Assembly (NCBI RefSeq): GCF_030936135.1
Contig: NC_082598.1
Span: 26,947,187 to 27,011,186, forward strand
DNA from: Gavia stellata
Lineage: Eukaryota > Chordata > Aves > Gaviiformes > Gaviidae
Length of the DNA stretch: 64,000 nucleotides
Reading direction: 5' to 3'
Below the pieces are notes generated by a model. That model saw only the letters and a list, made by a program, of their open reading frames with translations. It was not told the DNA's origin and did not search any database. Of this stretch, positions 48,301-60,300 are shown piece by piece (position 1 is the stretch's first letter; every line of letters begins with the position of its first letter). A program made the translations under genes and the position numbers.

Positions 48301-51300
48301 CACTTTTGCTAGCCAGGCAGAAAGACATAATTAAAAAAGTAATCATAAGAGAAACTTATGAAAATAACTTTAAAGGGATTTTTTTCCCAATTTTGCTATT
48401 TTAAGGGCAGCCCTCATGAACTTTTTTGGCTGTACACTCAATAGCAGTGATTTCTTGGCAATCTCATTAGCTCCACTTTAGTATGGGTGGGCAGCTCTCA
48501 TACAATAAATCATTTAGCAGCTCAGACAGTGATTCAACAAAGTGTAATATCCTTCTCTTCCCCGACAGTTTGTCAACATGGGCTAAAATAGGAGATATGT
48601 CTACACAGTCCAACAGACAGATCTAAGTCACCACATCCATTCCTAAAGCAAGCTGGAAGAGAGCCAACTCTGCTCCAAAATGTGATCCATGGTACTTGGG
48701 CTTGAGCAAATAAGCCCAGCTTGTTAAGCTGGGGTCAGTGGTACAGTAATGGTGGTACTGTTTTGGAGTTGGCTTACATCTGACCAGCTGGGAGCAGAAT
48801 GAACTTATGTCTGGGTTCGAAAGAGTTGAGTGAAAAGCTTACGTGAACCCTTCCAGCCCTGAGAGGTGTGGAAGGTTCTGCTGGACGCACACTCTTGCAG
48901 GATAGAGCCTTCTACCTTCAGAAAATCTCCCAGGGATTTCAGTGAAGTCAGATTTGATCTCCAAGAGGTTCAGAAAACAGCAGAAGAAGTAATTCTCTGG
49001 GAGCACTGAAATGTTATAGGAAGGCCCAACCAATAGTCATAGTGCTGCTTGTTCCTTTAATACTTAAATGTCTCACATATATTGAGAAGCATTCTGTTTC
49101 TGCGGTCACACTTTGATTTACTTTTCTGCCATCAGTAGCTCCAGTGAATGAGTTTTCAGCTGGTGTGTGTGGGTGTGTGTGTAAGTGGTGAAATAATATT
49201 ACTGAGCCATATCAACCTGTTGGTACTTGCAGTTTAGGGATGTATAAAAAAGATTGCTATCTGGGGAGATGTCCACAGCTCCTCCTAACTCACAGTAGTA
49301 ATTTAGGCAGGGTTGCAAATAATACTCCATCCTTTAAAATGATGGGTGGAACAAAATAAAGAAAACATAATAGTCTTCATTTTGAGTTTGGACTGATGGC
49401 TGATTTTGACACCCTGACTCTTATGACCATCTTATGACCATCATGTCTGTGAGGGCATGACAGATGCCATCTGTCCCAGAAACGGTACCTGTTGCACGAA
49501 ATCACCTTCACAGGCTTTGATGAGTGTCTTGTTCTTCAAGGATTGTCAGGCTGCAGGAGATCACTGAGCAAGACAGCCTGCCTTCAGGGAATAAACTCAC
49601 CTGTAGCTATCCTCTTGCTTCCAGTTGAACACAATCCTCTGCTAAACATTGTCCTTTAGAAATTCAATACATAGGAGAAAAAAACCCCTAATATTCCTGT
49701 GCCGTCTAACTAAATTATAATGTTATAAATAAGATATATTGCTGGCCTACTACATGTCATTGTTTTTCTTTCTCACCTTTTTTCTTTTTTTTCTTGTTTT
49801 CTGCCCCTGCTTCTCTTTTTCCTTTCCATTTTCCACTTTTAGCTGCCTATTTCCTTATCCTGAGTAAATGAATATTCCAATTCACTGTGAACCAGCTAAT
49901 ACCCCAAACAAATTTGGATAAAGCCCAGTGTTAATTCCAGATACAGTTTTTCCTTTTGATCTGCTCCAAAGGGAAAGTTACTAAGAAAAGAAAAGGGAAG
50001 ATAACGTTCACCAGTTCTTTCTGGATGATGCAAGTGACTGCTAAAATTAAAGGCTGAATGTGATGTACCTTTTCCCAGGTTTCTCAAACTTTCATAAGCA
50101 GCTACCCAGCAAATAGCTGTTCTGACATCAGGGTTTTTGCCATTCCTTTTGCACACTTGATAAAAACAAGGTAGTTTGGTGAACTACATGGTTATGCCAC
50201 CATTACACAAAACTTGTTATAAACCAAGAAAAGGAATATCAGAACCCAGGAATTTACCACTTTGGAAGCTAGGACTTGGTTTCCAAAGCACCTTTTTCCA
50301 CGTATAGTTTTATTGTAGAAGTTTGATTTTCATCCCATTTGACACATTTGGCAAAAGTTTCTAACTGCATTCATTGCACGCTGCCTCATACACGAGAGCC
50401 CCTGCCTTCCCCCAAATAACACAAATCTATAGCACTTCTTTGAAGCTACGGTTTGCTGCAGAGGTTTGCAGAGTGCTGAACAACCTGCTCCAGCAACTTA
50501 CCATTTCATGTACTGAGCATAGACAGACTCAGCTGCGCTTACTGAACTTGCAGCTGGCATGGGCTCTGAGCATGTCAGCTGACTTAAAAGAACCTCTTCC
50601 TCGGTGACGGCACTATGAAAGAGGTGTTTAGGAACATCTCCCTGAGGGTACTAAAACCCCTCTACCATGTAATGCCATTCCTCACTGAGAAAGATTTGAG
50701 TAACTCCATGTGTTTGAAAATTTACCCAGAATGGTGAAATGGGGTAAGATGCATACTGGGTGGGTGCCAGCAGGGAAAGATGCTGCACTTAAATGAGCAG
50801 AGTGCAAAATCAGCTGAAAGATTATTGCAGATACATACCAGAGGTGGAGATTCCTGCTCTGGATCGGACTGTGTTTGGAAGAACACCCCGCTTCCCCTTC
50901 CAGTCTTTAATGAAGGAGGTTGTAAGAAAGTAACTGAAAAGCAGTCAAACTCAGAAAAAAACTGGAAGGGAAATACTGTTTTGCCCTTCTGTACCGCTTC
51001 CAGGTCAGCATAGAAGCAAAAGCTATTTGTTGTTTTTGCATTAAAGAAACTATGTGTCACATTGGCAGGTACACAAACCTACAAGTGTCAGCTCCCCACC
51101 AATGTGCTTTTGTTTTAATGGGCTGAAAAGATCCTTGATAACAGCTGGTGAAAGGCCCATTGTCCTGCCACATCCTTTTTCTGACTTGACCTGTCAAGAG
51201 AGCAGAACTCTGTGGCTCTGGGCGTACAGAGTGGGGTGGGAGAGCCACACTTTCCTTCAGAGTCCTCTTTCAGTTGCTGGTTTGTGCATGTGGTCATTTT

Positions 51301-54300
51301 CCTTTCGTAATATGGTATGTATTTTACGGGAGGCTCTAGAAAGAACATGTACGGACCTGGACCTTGCTGCACCTCGTAGCTATGAACACAGAATGAAAGG
51401 ATGCTCCCTGGTCTGACAAGTTCACTGGTCTTGTGCTCACCTTTACCTTGGTACCTCTTTATTTCGGATTGTTTCACTTCCCTTTCACCACTCCTCCACT
51501 TCTTTTTTATGTAATTGCTCTTCAGTCAACCCAATTTATGTCTTTTTAGCCTTGTGCAATTTGGTATCACTTACTTGAGATATTTCTCCTTTCCCTAGCC
51601 GCCTTTCTGCTTTTCTTGCCCAGTGGTTTTCATGGTTTCTATTTGTTGTGCTGTCCCTCCACCTACTGTTTGTGAACAAGAGGAAGGGAGAAGTACCTGG
51701 AACTGGAGAGACAGAGAATGGTGTTGAATGCAGTTACAGAACTGCGAGACAGGAGATTACTGCAGGCTGGGACAAAGAAAAGCAGGCTGGTGGGGAAAAA
51801 AAGGATGCTCCTTAAAGAGGAGGCTGGATACAGGAATTTCCTATACTGGAGGAAAGGCAGGTCCTGATGAGAACAATATAAAGAAGGAAGGAAGTGGTTG
51901 TTTGGGCGAGTGGGAGAATTGACTGTGGCTGCGGATAAAAGGAGAAGCTGTGCAATCAGCAGAGCTATCAGCCTGGGATCTGGAGGCCTCCAGGAGAGGC
52001 AGAACCAAGTGTCAAAGCCAGAAAGGAGGGCTGGGCAGGGAAAAACCCACACCTAAAAGCACAGCAGCACTCAAAACACAGAGATACTGATTGGGGATTT
52101 GTTGCACAGGGAACCGAGAGAATGGTGAAGATCCCCAAAATTACGCTTGTAAATGACATTGAATATTTACAGGCATTTATGCACAGTATCTCTCATTTTG
52201 AATCGCCTGCACTCTGATTCATTAGGCTGATAGCTAGCTAAATAGCAACATGTGTAGCGTATCAGATCCTGGACAGTCAACAGCTTTTAAAATCTAAAAA
52301 TTTAATTAAATGCAAAGACAGGCAAATAGGAAAATGTCAAATGGTGTTCAGCTAGCAGGTGACAATTGGATGTATTAGCTTTCAAAAATCAATATAAAAT
52401 TCCAAAACAGAGAAAAACTGCTTCACAAAAGGGCTTCACACTCTCCCAGGACAGGCTGAGAAGGGATAATACTGCTTTTCTCCAAGGAAGGAGCAAACTC
52501 GGATGATCCATCCACTCCTGTAATTCCCAGAACGACACAGAACACCGATGCCAAGCCTGACAATATGTTGCTGAGTGAGTGGTAGTAGAGAGAAAGTGAC
52601 TGTGATAGAAGACAGCATGGCAGGGATAAACAAACAGGTGCTGTCAGCCAAATGCTGAACACTGCAAATGCAGCACAGCAGATGCCCTGATTAAATAAAA
52701 TGTGAAGTCACAACATTTGTTTGAGTGATTGAAAAAAACAACATGCTCTCATGAGCTCAGATTGATTGATTTTCATGAGAATTAAAAAAACTAAAGCTCT
52801 GGTGTCACTTTTCTTTTAGCTTGTAAGTTTAAAATAAATACATTAAAAAAACTCTTGAATGGGAACAGTCTTCCTTTGAGTCATTTTTCAAAATCAGGTT
52901 TTTTCTATCTCTTGCTTCTGAGCAGATATCTTTACCAGCCTGCTCTCAAAAACAGGTTGCATGTCATGGAGAGTTGAACTGTCTTTGAATCTAGTTTTAT
53001 CAAGGAAGAGCTAAACTTCTGGTAAAGGTCTTTTCCACCACTCTCCTCTGCTTTGATAGGTGCTGCTGTAAAGGCTCTTCTCACCTGCTCACTCAGCTCA
53101 CCTCTCAGTTCACCCTTTCACACATGACAAGCTGTGAAAGTGCACAACCTGCCTTCGGTAGTCAGTAAAAAATCTCCAAATACTCTCCAGCAGGATTGGT
53201 ATCTGCTGAGAGGTGTTAATACCAAGACTGCTTTATGCCAGGGCTGTCCAGCTCCCGCACCATCACCATGCAGCCACATTGCTCTTTGCAACGGTGTGAG
53301 TCCTGTGATGGCTCAGAGGCTGCGTCTCCGAGAAGCTCTGAAATAATCTGGAGGTTATACACAGCTGGATGTACCTACCCCTGTTTTATACTCTAGAGAA
53401 CAAAGGAATTCCAAGCAGAATTTTTACAATAAATACCATATGGCCTCAAGTTCCCTGTGTGACATTCTGTGGTTTGTTAAAGGGACGAAAAGGACAAGCA
53501 AACCAATGAAATGTATAAAAGTCCTTCAGCAAACAACCAAGAAGATATTTAGCCAGAACAGTCTGCTTATGGCTCAGCTCAGATTTTTCCAAAATCTGGT
53601 CCAGGATTGTGCAACATCCCCAACTATGACCATTATGGTCTGGGGGGAAAAAAGAAGCTCTGCTCAGAGAGTATCAGCCAGGATTGACAGATTGTGGGGG
53701 AGATAAGGAGGCAGAAAAGCCCTGGTGCCAGCAGGATAACTTCCCTTCTTAACCAGCCCAGGGGCCTTGCTGGTTTAAGGTGCATTTATAAAAGCTCACA
53801 AAGAAAAGATGAATAAGCCAGGTAAAATAGAATAGAAATAGAGAATCTTTTGATGTTTCACTCATTTGCTCTTTGTGCAATGTTTTTCGGGTAAAAGTAA
53901 TTTTTTCCAAATGGAGTGTGCCTGTGTTACTGGAAGAATGTTGTGTCAGATCCGCTTTGATGAAAAAGGTTTATTGTCAGGTTAATACATCCAGAAAAAA
54001 GAGTGAGAGCAGAAAGATGCCATCTAGGAGTAGTTTTGCACAGAGCTTGGTTTCGAACACCAGACCAGTTCCTTCAGGGAGACACGTTATAGCGGCAGAA
54101 GCTGTCCAGGGCAGAGCTTCCTCCGTGCAGGCTGTTCGTTGCTGCTGTGGGACAAGAGCAGGCCTGTCACGACACCAATCAGGCCTTACTAACTCCCTGC
54201 TTCTACTATTCAAGAGGCTTAAAGATTTTAGATGTTATGTTGAAGACGAAAACAAACAGGAGAGTTCCTCTTCCCAGCGGAGAAAACTAAATTGGGTAGA

Positions 54301-56440
54301 AGACCAAACTGGTTAATACAATACAAGTTGAACCCCCAGTCCACCTGAAACTGTATCTTCCTAAAAGCCTCTATTTCTCCTCCTGTGCCCAGCAGCAGAG
54401 AGATCCCTGATAATCAGAGAAGACCCTCTTCCTCTGCTTATAGCTTCTTCTATAACTGCCACAATACACATTTTTCCACAATTACTTTACTTGTGCATAG
54501 GCACAGTCTCCTTTCGGGAAGGGTGAATGCACCTGGACAAAGAGATGCAGCTCAACACTGATGTCTGCTCCACCACAGGTTTTCCCCTGTCTAATAGGCA
54601 CAGATGCAAGTTTGCTGCAGGTGATAAGGACTGCTGAGGTGCTAGCTTGAGTTTTACTGGGAAGAAAACCAGAGAAGCTAAACCAAAGCTTTTGTTTTAA
54701 AATAAAAGAGTTTTGCAAACAGCTACAAGAAAAATTCTCCTATTTTGTTGCTGTTACAAATTCTATCGCTATGTTTCTGGCAATGTTTCCAGTCAGGAGC
54801 AGCAGAGTGACCTCAGGAAAACCTTGCCGGAGTTTCTAAGGTGCTCGTTTTCATATTTTGCCTCCTGTACCAGTTGCCAGGGCAGCTGTAATAGGGAAAG
54901 GAAAACTGTTGAAAAACCTATGACTGGTATTCAAGGGGCTTAGAGCAAGCCCTGCAACTCTCCAGGCAGATGGTGGTTAAAAAAACAAAAAACCACAAGC
55001 TGGGCTGATGCTAGAAGTGTGTTGCCATGGGAACAGGGAGGTAGGGATGCTGCCTCGTACTTGACCAAATGGGAAGCAGGATTAGGATTAGGAAAGAACT
55101 GGCCAGATTCCTGCTGCCATTCAGGGTGTCTTTTACACTCCTAAATACAAGACAGGAGTCTTTAAAGGACTGCACTAGATCTATGCCCACATGTCTTTGC
55201 GTGGATTTAATCCATTTTAAAAGACGTGTGTGCTTGAATGTAAGGGTGTGTATAACAGTGTGTATAAGAGTATGCATAAAAGCACATTATCTTTAGCGAT
55301 CCATGAAAACCAAGTGTGTAAATGAGAAATCAATGTCCACCTCTCAGTTTAAGACAAGGTATGTGGTGGTGCTCTCTGTGTCAAACAGTTGCTGTGTGGT
55401 ATGATGCTTACCCCAGCCCATTCCAGCTCTTCTAGTTCTCCGAGAGGTGGTGTTGAGATCACCAGACAGCAAAATCATACATCTGATATCGCATGGTAAT
55501 AAAAAAAAGAGGTAGGATAATTATTTTAAATTGTTAGTCTTTCATTGCCCTGGGAGAATAAATCTAATTGATGTCTGATATACATCGGTGTTATTTAAAT
55601 ATTACAAGAATCAGAAAATAGTTTGTGTTAGCATAAGTATTTCAAAATACAGTTATTATTTCTCTTTAAATGTTTCAGATTAGATTACCATTCATCTAGT
55701 TTTCATCTAGCTGCAGTTCTCAGAAAAATCCCTATAAACTCATCTCCTGTTTTTAGGCCCTTCGTTATTCCAGCAAATTTCAAACAATAAACAAAGACCA
55801 AAACAAAAGGTAGAGAACAATAAAGACAAAATCCCAGAATGGAAATAGAGTTAAATATACGCATTTACCTGATATATTTATATTTGAAGAGTTAGTGTTA
55901 TTTTTTCTTTGACTAATATATAACAACAAACAAGATTCAAAATCCCAAGTTTTGAAATGAGCAAATTCATGCCTAAAATAAGGGCATGTTGACAAGTAGA
56001 TCTCACAGTTTGCTTCTCGTCAAAATTTGTTGACAACAAGCTGAAAATGTGACCAGTTGTGACCCCTCTCAAAAAACCCCCTTAGTAGTAGGGGTTAACG
56101 TTCGCATATCTGTATTCCCAGCACACAGATACCTTTCTATGCCTGAATAAATATAAACAAGTCACCTCGGCTCACCTTTCAAAAACTTTCAAAAGGCCTT
56201 GTGAAAAATGTTTCTTCCCTGTTTCTAGAAACTTCTATGCTTAACCTTAGGCTCAAGAGCATCTGTTTGAGCTAGGACTACTCACACCACGCAAGTGAGG
56301 TGTGCAAGTCTCTGCAGGCAAGAGTTTGTTTTCTTCCCCTGCATAAAGAGAAAAAAAAGAGTATTCCAGCACGGCGTTTTCTAAGCACACCTTGACGCCT
56401 GCCTCGCTTTTGAAAGAACAAAACCGCTGTCAGGTACGGT
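45386..56440. other. Intergenic upstream of LIMCH1, no gene seen
   Basis: About 11 kb without a recognised gene, RNA or transposon. Notable local composition: a (TG)n-like tract at 49163-49182, an 11-bp doublet at 49420-49441 and a pyrimidine-rich run at 49761-49840. ORFs such as 53873-54316 (147 residues) have no domain and no splice context. Regulatory elements of LIMCH1 or UCHL1 may be present but cannot be identified from one sequence. Confidence 0.4.
49761..49840. repeat. Polypyrimidine-rich tract
   Basis: Some 80 bases are mainly T and C with only a few purines. This is low-complexity sequence that on the minus strand is a long purine-rich tract. Confidence 0.7.
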
Positions 56441-56883
56441 GCTGACATCCCCCCCCCCGCCATTTTTGCAAGGCCCCCTCACCCCCCGCAGCAGCAGCAG
56501 CCGATGCCGTCAGAGGCACCTGCCGCGCTCCGCCGCCGGGGCAGGAGCCCCAGGACCCGGGGCGGGTGGGTGAGGGCCCGGGCGGGGGAGCAAAGCCTCT
56601 TCCCGCCGCGGGGGGCTGGAGGCTCTCGGGTGCGTCGTGCGATAACGTTAATTAATCGGGTGCTTAATGCACCAGCCGCAACCGACCGCTGGCCGGTGGA
56701 CGGGCGGCCCGGCGCCCCCCCGGAGCTGCGCGGGTTGGGAGGACCGCCTGCCCCCCAACGCCGGGGTGCCTTGCCATCGCCCCCCCGGGCCCGGGTTCGG
56801 GCCCAGCCCCGCCGCCCCCCGCCCCCCCGGCCGCAGCGCCGCCTGCCATGCGATGCTCGCGGCGGGGAGGCGGCGGCGCGGGC

Positions 56884-56891
56884 ATTTGCAT
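56884..56891 (+). promoter_or_regulatory. LIMCH1: Octamer motif ATTTGCAT
   Basis: A perfect POU/OCT octamer stands in a GC-rich island, about 350 bases before the LIMCH1 ATG and 33 bases upstream of a MEF2-like/TATA-like element. Its sharp contrast with the surrounding composition suggests a functional site, though this is inference. Confidence 0.45.
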
Positions 56892-56924
56892 GGGCTGAAG
56901 GCAAAGCGGCTTCGCCCGCCTGTT

Positions 56925-56934
56925 TTATTTTTAG
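56925..56934 (+). promoter_or_regulatory. LIMCH1: MEF2-consensus / TATA-like element
   Basis: TTATTTTTAG, read on the minus strand as CTAAAAATAA, fits the MEF2 consensus YTA(A/T)4TAR exactly. It is the only AT-rich patch near the start of LIMCH1, so it may also act as the TATA-like element. That would put initiation near 56955-56965 and give a 5' UTR of about 280 bases. Confidence 0.45.
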
Positions 56935-57238
56935 CTGGCAGCTCAGCGCAGCGCAGCGCAGCTCCGCTCCGCCGGCGGGGCGGGCGGGGCGGCAGGCGAG
57001 GGAGGACCGAGGCGACAGGGCGGGCGGACGGGGCACCGGCGGAGAGCGGCTACCGCAGGCGAGCTGCAGCCAGCCGGGCTGCAGAGCGCCGCCGGCCCCC
57101 GCCCCGGCGGCTGCGAGGCAGGGAGAGGCAGGCAGCGGCCTCCGGCGTCCCCCCGCTGCGGCCGCGGCTCACCTCGGGCCGGCGGCTCGGTGCCTGCCTG
57201 CTCCCCCGCCGCAGCCGCGGCGCGCCGGCGCCCTGCAG

Positions 57239-57334
57239 ATGGCCAGTCCCGGGCTGGAGCTGGGGGAGGTTCAGCCTCCCCCCGAGCCCCCCCAGCCTGA
57301 GCTGGCCTTCACTGAGGCTCAGAAGTGGATCGAG
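57239..57334 (+). CDS. LIMCH1: LIMCH1 coding exon 1 (N-terminus)
   Basis: ATG at 57239 opens 32 codons, starting MASPGLELGE, then a proline/glutamate-rich stretch, and ending AFTEAQKWIE just before donor GTAAGA at 57335, in phase 0. The human protein begins with a similar acidic, proline-rich N-terminus and the same EAQKWIE at its first exon end, just where the calponin-homology domain starts. LIMCH1 carries an N-terminal CH domain and a C-terminal LIM domain. It associates with non-muscle myosin IIA and actin stress fibres and promotes myosin II activity. Position downstream of UCHL1 on the same strand matches conserved synteny. The next exon is not found in the remaining 6.7 kb, so the gene runs off the window. 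Alternative downstream promoters exist in mammals and cannot be judged here. Confidence 0.92.
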
Positions 57335-60300
57335 GTAAGACCGCGGGACGGCGGGGGTGCCTGGCCCCCATCGGGGTGACCCGCTGTCCTTCCCCCGACC
57401 TCGTCGCGGGGACTGTAGGCATTTTATTCCACGCCGCCCTCCCTCCCTCCCTCCCCGCCGCCCTCACCCGCTTTGCTGCGGGGAAAGCGGCCGCTCAGCC
57501 CCCGCGCAGCGTGCGCGCCTTTGGACGGGCCCCTGCCCCCCTCCCCGCGCATCTCTTCCAAACTTAATCTCTTAATCGCATTTCCCCTCCTCGCCCCCGG
57601 GATTGGGATGAACGGGGCGGCTGTAAACAGGAGCCGCGCAGGTGCGCGGAGCGGACGCGGACGCGTCCTCCAGCGGGGCTGCCTGCCGCGGCGTCCCGGG
57701 GGCGGCGAGGGCCCCCCGCCCCGCGGGGGAAACCTCTGGCCCTGCGCCTTTCCAGCTCCCCTCGTCCGCGGGTGGCGGCCGCGCAGGTAGCGCTCCGCAA
57801 TGCGCGGAGAGGCGGGTCAGCACCGCTGCGGGGGGGGGGGGCGATGTGCGCGCACAGGGGGCCGGGGGGAGCGGTGTCCCGCGGGAGAGCTCCGCGGCAG
57901 CCCCTGCTTCCATCGCCCAGCCGAGCCGGGGAGAGACAGTCAGTCTCGCTCTTCAGGCATGGCAGAAAAATAGATCTGCTTGCTGTTTGCTCGTGCCATG
58001 AAATGCAACGGCAGGCAGGTGGCGGGTGAAATTTAATAGTTAAATATTTTGGCATGTAACAATAGAGACACTTTAAATAGCTCTTCGTCTGATTGCTGGT
58101 ACGGAACACGCGTGAAGGTGGTATAAACCCAGATACCAGGGTAACAGCTCCCTTCAGCTGCAGGCTTTGAATTTAATCTGCAGCTTTTAGTAAGCCTCGG
58201 TGGATTCTGTTTTCCGACAGTGGTGAGGCAAGCTCTTGTTAAAATTGTTGTGACTTTAGGATTTGCTGAAGCCCTGGGAATGTCAGACTGTAATGGTTCA
58301 CTCCAATATCAGCTGGAAAGGTAATGCTGTGTCAGACTTCAGGGAGTTGGCACTGACACAGTAAGTTGGCTGGTGTAGGACTGGAGGCAGGAGAACAACG
58401 AGGAACGTGAAGAGAAGGGCTTTTGTGCCAAGGAAAGGTGAGTATGCAGCCTGGAAGAGGAAAAGTGAAGTGCATATAAACACCGGTTATCTTGGGAAGA
58501 TGAATACGGTGGTTTCTTTATAGTATGGGACCAAGAAAGACGCACATGACACCGTCATACATATGGTACATAAAATACCTTGTGACCGTGAGTTCTGCTG
58601 GCTGCTTATGAAGGCAAGAACTCAATGGCGAAGCAATTCTCTGTGGGTAACAAAGCTGCCAGCAACCACTCCAGGCGTGATAATAATTAAGGGACTGTAA
58701 GTCTTCCTGTATAAGAGCAGAAACTTGTGGGCCAGGCGGAAGCTTCCCTCTTGGGCAGTTTATTCTGCAGTTCACTGTGGCAGGAGGTCTCACGCCTGTT
58801 CTTGTGCGACCCGGGGCCTGGTGAGCAGAAGGGCTCTTAATTCCTTGTGCCCTCTGTGCAGGCCTGAGAGGTCCATACGCACAAAGGAAGCGCTCTATAA
58901 CTTCTTGTGCTTCCTCCTTCACTTTTTTAATATGCTTGATGCATGAATGACAAAGCTGTAATGTGCTGTTACTATTGCCACCGTCCTCTTGCCTGCGGGA
59001 GTGTGTCAGGAGCCTGGAGCATCGCCATGGCTGCGGTGCGAGAGGGAAGCATCTGCCTTTCCAGCAATGCCCGGAGTGGATGCTCCTACTAAGAGAAAGG
59101 AGGGAGAAGCTGCCAGTGAAGCAAGTGTGGCTTAATTTGCCTAACACGTTATATTGCCTTTTAATCCCAGTTTGGCTTAAGATCTGGAGCATGAGGGTTA
59201 TTATCTCCTCCAAAAATCTGCTCAGCATTCACTGTTCTAAACCTGAATGATTTGGACTGAGCGAATTGTGCAGAACTTGACACATTAGTCCAAAGTTATT
59301 GAAAAGCAATGTCAAACTTAAAAAGAAATAAAATAAGAAATTGAGGAGTGTTATAGGTATCAACATTCAGTGTGTCAAGCCCTATTGATTTGGGTGAAAA
59401 CCAGAAATAGGGGTCATGCTGTTTCTGGCTACTAGACCCATCTGCTTCAGCTGGCTCTGTAATTGTCTCTCACCAATTTATTCTTTGGCATAGAGATGTT
59501 AGCAAATGGCCAGTGTGTCGTGTCTTCCAGCTCATTTCTAACCATTTAAAATGACACCTCTCTCAAACAAAAATAAAAGAAGCCATTATGGTTGCAAGCA
59601 GGGCTGGTGGACCTTCCTAGTATGGACAAGACAGGCTAGTGAGGATGTTAGTTGTATGAGACGGCTTAAAACCTGTCTTAGGCTGTAAAATAGTGCCACA
59701 CAAGGAAATTAAAGCAGAAATGGACAGATCGAAAACTCTGAGCTTGCTGTGCATTTTTATTTCTAACGTTTGTGTGACTCGCTAGTTGGATTCTCATCTG
59801 GTTTAAATCCTTGTGTGAGCCCTGTCACCATTGTGTAGCGCTGACAGGAATCCACCCTGTGGTCTGCAGTGCATTTCTCCTCTGGTGGGGCTGGAGAGGG
59901 AAGCTGTCCTCTTTTTACAGATGGGGAGCCAAGACACAAAGTGATGAATGTCTAGATCTGCAAGGATCGAGGTACTTCCCTTCCTCTGGTGCAGAGGTCT
60001 TAGGGGTCTTGTCTTTACTCCCTGGGTCTGTGACCTTTCACCAGAGCAGGTCTTCTGGGTGCCAGAAGTCGTCTTTTTTGCCTGCCAGCATTACTTCAGT
60101 CTGGATGCTTCAGGATAGGGGAGTCTAAGTTCCACTGAAGTTTGGGTGGTTAATCATAATAATCCTCTTGTCTCTTCCTGGAGCTCTGAACCAGCAGCAC
60201 TAAGATGTTCCCCTGAGTGGGGGATAAAGGGCCAGAGCTCTGACTCTTACTGTGAAGGCTGCTTATATATTCAACAGTTTGCATTTTTTAAGAGAGTATT

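Larger units (their letters stand above)
56440..57920 (+). promoter_or_regulatory. LIMCH1: LIMCH1 CpG island and promoter
   Basis: A sharply bounded GC-rich, CpG-dense block surrounds LIMCH1 coding exon 1. It extends about 800 bases upstream and 600 bases downstream of the ATG. Large ORFs on both strands here (up to 291 residues) are compositional. The only supported coding segment is the exon 1 frame. A G12 run lies at 57830-57841 in the 5' part of intron 1. Confidence 0.8.

Noticed and set aside
53873..54316. 147-residue plus-strand ORF
   Set aside because: No domain, mixed composition, no flanking exon signals.
56479..58109. ORFs up to 291 residues around LIMCH1
   Set aside because: Composition-driven. 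Only the last 32 codons before the donor at 57335, from the ATG at 57239, match LIMCH1.
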